A stretch of 64,000 bases of DNA, from contig NZ_JAFLVR010000021.1 of the NCBI RefSeq assembly GCF_017315985.1, positions 62,001 to 126,000 of the forward strand. Reading direction: 5' to 3'. The notes under the pieces are model-generated. The model did not search any database. It was not told the origin of the DNA and worked only from the letters and a program-made list of their open reading frames with translations. The stretch is from Candidatus Enterococcus murrayae. GTDB taxonomy: Bacteria; Bacillota; Bacilli; Lactobacillales; Enterococcaceae. The position numbers and the translations under genes were made by a program. Shown piece after piece: positions 62,372-64,000 of this stretch (within the stretch, counting starts at the first letter, position 1; every line of letters begins with the position of its first letter).

Positions 62372-62614
62372 CTACATTTTTCTGGCAAAGAATGAAACGA
62401 CTAATACCAAGACAATCGCTCCAATCAGCGATGGTACGATTGCCATACCGCCAATGACTGGTCCCCACGTTCCTAATAAGGCTTGTCCGATCGCTGAACC
62501 TATCAGTCCGGCGATAATATTTGCGATGATTCCCATTGAAGAGCCTTTGTTAGTGATCGCTCCAGCGATGGCACCGATGACTCCCCCTACGATTAATGAC
62601 CAAATAAATCCCAT
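62372..62614 (-). CDS. GlsB/YeaQ/YmgE-family stress response membrane protein
   Basis: An 80-residue, three-helix membrane protein of the transglycosylase-associated family. It begins MGFIWSLIVGGVIGAIAGAI and has GIIANIIAGLIGSAIGQALLG, the glycine-rich pairs typical of the family. In enterococci, genes of this type (glsB) lie beside gls24 and are induced by stress. AAAGGAGG precedes ATG 62614. It is the last gene of the cluster and ends at a strong terminator. Confidence 0.9.
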   Translation of the reverse strand: MGFIWSLIVGGVIGAIAGAITNKGSSMGIIANIIAGLIGSAIGQALLGTWGPVIGGMAIVPSLIGAIVLVLVVSFFARKM

Positions 62615-62639
62615 GATTTATTTCCTCCTTTAGTATTGA

Positions 62640-63287
62640 TTAATCCACTCGCGGTTCATTGTTTTCTTTAAGCTTATCCGCGCCGTTATTTACTGCTGTT
62701 TTAGCCTTATCCGTTTGCTTTGAAGCAAAGTCGCCTGTTTTCTTGGCAGCATCTGTTACTTTGTCTTGAACGGTTTCGCTATCTTTTGCAAACTCTTCTT
62801 TTGTTTTAATATCCTTGACCTTCACATTGACCTCGATCACATCCAGGTGCGTCATGTCTTGAACTTCTTTAGCGATAATTTTTTTGATTTGTTCGAAGAT
62901 GTCATTGATATCTTTTCCGTATTCAACAACAACCTCCATATCCACTGCGACCTGTTCTTTGCCGACTTCGGTTTCGATGCCTGCTGTAACATTGTCCGTA
63001 TTGACTAATTTTTCAGCTGCGTTAGAAAAGAAGCCGCCATCAACCGTCAATAGACCATCGACGTTTTCTAGTGCGATCCCAATAATTTTTTGAATGACTT
63101 TATCGTCATAAGTGACTTCACCCTTCATTGATGCACCACTTTCGTTAGCTTGATCAAATCCGTTATGCGTTGGCTTTGCTCCGTCATTACTGTGTGTACG
63201 GGCGTTTTGTTCTGCATTAGGCGGTATTACTGGCTCCGCATGTGTGACTGGTGTGTGTGTTTGATTCGTATTTTTATTGTTTTCCAT
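62640..63287 (-). CDS. gls24: Asp23/Gls24 family envelope stress response protein
   Basis: A 215-residue Asp23/Gls24 protein. A hydrophilic N-terminal stretch of about 55 residues precedes the Asp23 domain (about 55-165: GEVTYDDKVIQKIIGIALEN, VDGLLTVDGGFF, VAVDMEVVVEYGKDINDIF, VIEVNVKVKDI). The C-terminus is Lys- and Ala-rich. It is soluble and is held at the membrane by AmaP, encoded upstream. Gls24 proteins help enterococci survive bile salts and starvation. GGAGG precedes ATG 63287. Confidence 0.93.
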   Translation of the reverse strand: MENNKNTNQTHTPVTHAEPVIPPNAEQNARTHSNDGAKPTHNGFDQANESGASMKGEVTYDDKVIQKIIGIALENVDGLLTVDGGFFSNAAEKLVNTDNVTAGIETEVGKEQVAVDMEVVVEYGKDINDIFEQIKKIIAKEVQDMTHLDVIEVNVKVKDIKTKEEFAKDSETVQDKVTDAAKKTGDFASKQTDKAKTAVNNGADKLKENNEPRVD

Positions 63288-63299
63288 ATTGAAAACCTC

Positions 63300-63488
63300 C
63301 TATGATTTAAAATAATGATCCATTAATTTGGTTTCTTTTAAATAGAAACCCACTCTGACCCCGATCGCTACCATAAGGAGGATCAGCAGTGTTTTGAAAA
63401 AACCGACTGACAGCCATAAAACAGCTAAGATCAGGCCAAGCACTCCGAAAAGAATCGGAAGCTTGTAGGTCGATAAAAATTCATTCAT
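63300..63488 (-). CDS. DUF2273 small membrane protein
   Basis: A 62-residue protein with two membrane helices (LPILFGVLGLILAVLWLSVG and FFKTLLILLMVAIGVRVGFY). This matches the DUF2273 family, which is almost always found between amaP and asp23/gls24. AGGAGG precedes ATG 63488. The family may help AmaP hold Gls24 at the membrane. No catalytic residues are visible. Neighbour spacing is 12 bp on each side, so it is in the same operon. Confidence 0.9.
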   Translation of the reverse strand: MNEFLSTYKLPILFGVLGLILAVLWLSVGFFKTLLILLMVAIGVRVGFYLKETKLMDHYFKS

Positions 63489-63500
63489 GTCACAAACCTC

Positions 63501-64000
63501 CTATTTTACACGAGTGTCATCTGAATATTGCTTGTGCTCTGTCTCTTGATAACCGGTATATTTCACAGCAACCTTCACTGGTTCCTCGGTTCCAAGCATT
63601 TGTTTTACCTTTTGTTCGATCTCACTCATCAACGTTCCTGTTTTTCCAATCAATGAGGAGGTCCGTTTTAATTTTCCTTTGATATTTACCTTTATTTTAT
63701 TGCGTGTCGCCCGAACGACTACTCTAGGTGAATCGACAAACTCCTCGTCACGCAGGTAAGAACGCACCATGCCCTCGATCGCCGATTTGTCCAGCGTCAG
63801 CTGACCATCGCCGCGTTTTAGGGTAAAGGTACTGATCGTTTTCGGATAGAAAAGCAGCACCAAAATCACGATCAAAAGAATGGCCACAAAAACTACCGCT
63901 GCCCAAAAGATATATTGCTGCATGATGTTGTTCGTCACCGAGAAGAAACGGAAACGTTCCAGCATAAATGGTAATGGATAGACCGAGCTTAGCAGTATTG
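63501..64000 (-). CDS. amaP: AmaP, alkaline shock membrane anchor protein (N-terminus outside window)
   Basis: The frame stays open to the window edge (upstream codons read ILLSSVYPLPF before the internal ATG at 63965), so the real start lies beyond 64000. The visible 165 or so residues hold a membrane helix (FWAAVVFVAILLIVILVLLF) and a cytosolic domain (LTLDKSAIEGMVRSYLRDEE; KVNIKGKLKRTS). This is the AmaP pattern that anchors Asp23/Gls24. It heads the DUF2273-gls24-glsB operon. Confidence 0.88.
   Translation of the reverse strand, partial: ILLSSVYPLPFMLERFRFFSVTNNIMQQYIFWAAVVFVAILLIVILVLLFYPKTISTFTLKRGDGQLTLDKSAIEGMVRSYLRDEEFVDSPRVVVRATRNKIKVNIKGKLKRTSSLIGKTGTLMSEIEQKVKQMLGTEEPVKVAVKYTGYQETEHKQYSDDTRVK

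Overview
The window reads as a chromosomal segment of a low-GC Gram-positive bacterium of the order Lactobacillales, most likely an Enterococcus. The basis is gene content and style: strong AGGAGG-type ribosome binding sites, many sugar phosphotransferase systems (PTS), an Asp23/Gls24-AmaP alkaline-shock cluster, ECF transporters, queG, and Enterococcus-like regulators. The species cannot be fixed by eye. No rRNA or tRNA gene was seen.

Layout. 1-3.1 kb: small membrane proteins, a CPBP-type membrane protease and a rhomboid protease. 3.4-15.5 kb: a defence region. It holds a GIY-YIG nuclease/helicase fusion and a complete type I-C CRISPR-Cas locus (cas3-cas5-cas8c-cas7-cas4-cas1-cas2, all on the minus strand, then leader and array). 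The array has 13 repeats and 12 spacers and is split by a 1.34-kb IS3-family element that landed exactly at a spacer/repeat boundary. 15.5-16.8 kb: a decayed region. 16.8-22.5 kb: an RpiR regulator divergent from a PTS EIIC, a flavin reductase, queG, and two gene remnants, one of them a second broken queG 3' end. 22.8-27.6 kb: a Crp/Fnr regulator and an ECF-type importer linked to a nucleoside hydrolase. 27.7-34.0 kb: a purine-nucleoside operon (nucleoside hydrolase, PTS EIIBC, EIIA, a frameshifted YczE-like protein, purine nucleoside phosphorylase, adenosine deaminase) next to a DeoR regulator with visible operators. 34.5-38.3 kb: an ABC exporter with a two-component system.

38.5-46.2 kb: a cluster resembling bacterial C-glycoside deglycosylation loci. 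It has two Gfo/Idh/MocA oxidoreductases, the alpha and beta subunits of a C-deglycosidase, a GPH sugar symporter, and an AraC regulator fused to a GH39-like domain that appears to lack one catalytic glutamate. 46.3-47.3 kb: a duplicated hairpin element around two small genes. 47.4-53.5 kb: a second two-component/ABC module. Three promoters here share the same 11-bp-phased direct repeat, each 7 bp upstream of a TATArT -10 box. One of them drives a cell-surface protein made of Asp-box repeats. 53.5-57.2 kb: an isolated DXS, an aldo/keto reductase with a lipoprotein signal and a second internal start, and a GyrI-like protein. 57.4-61.2 kb: a BglG/LicT-antiterminated PTS operon with a clear antiterminator/terminator leader. 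61.2-64 kb: a LysR regulator and the Gls24/AmaP stress cluster, which runs off the window end.

The best candidates for less-described biology are the C-deglycosylation cluster with its AraC-GH39 regulator, the nucleoside hydrolase/PTS operon, the three-promoter regulon with the Asp-box protein, and the GIY-YIG/helicase protein beside the CRISPR array. All functions are inferred from sequence reading, not from database searches.
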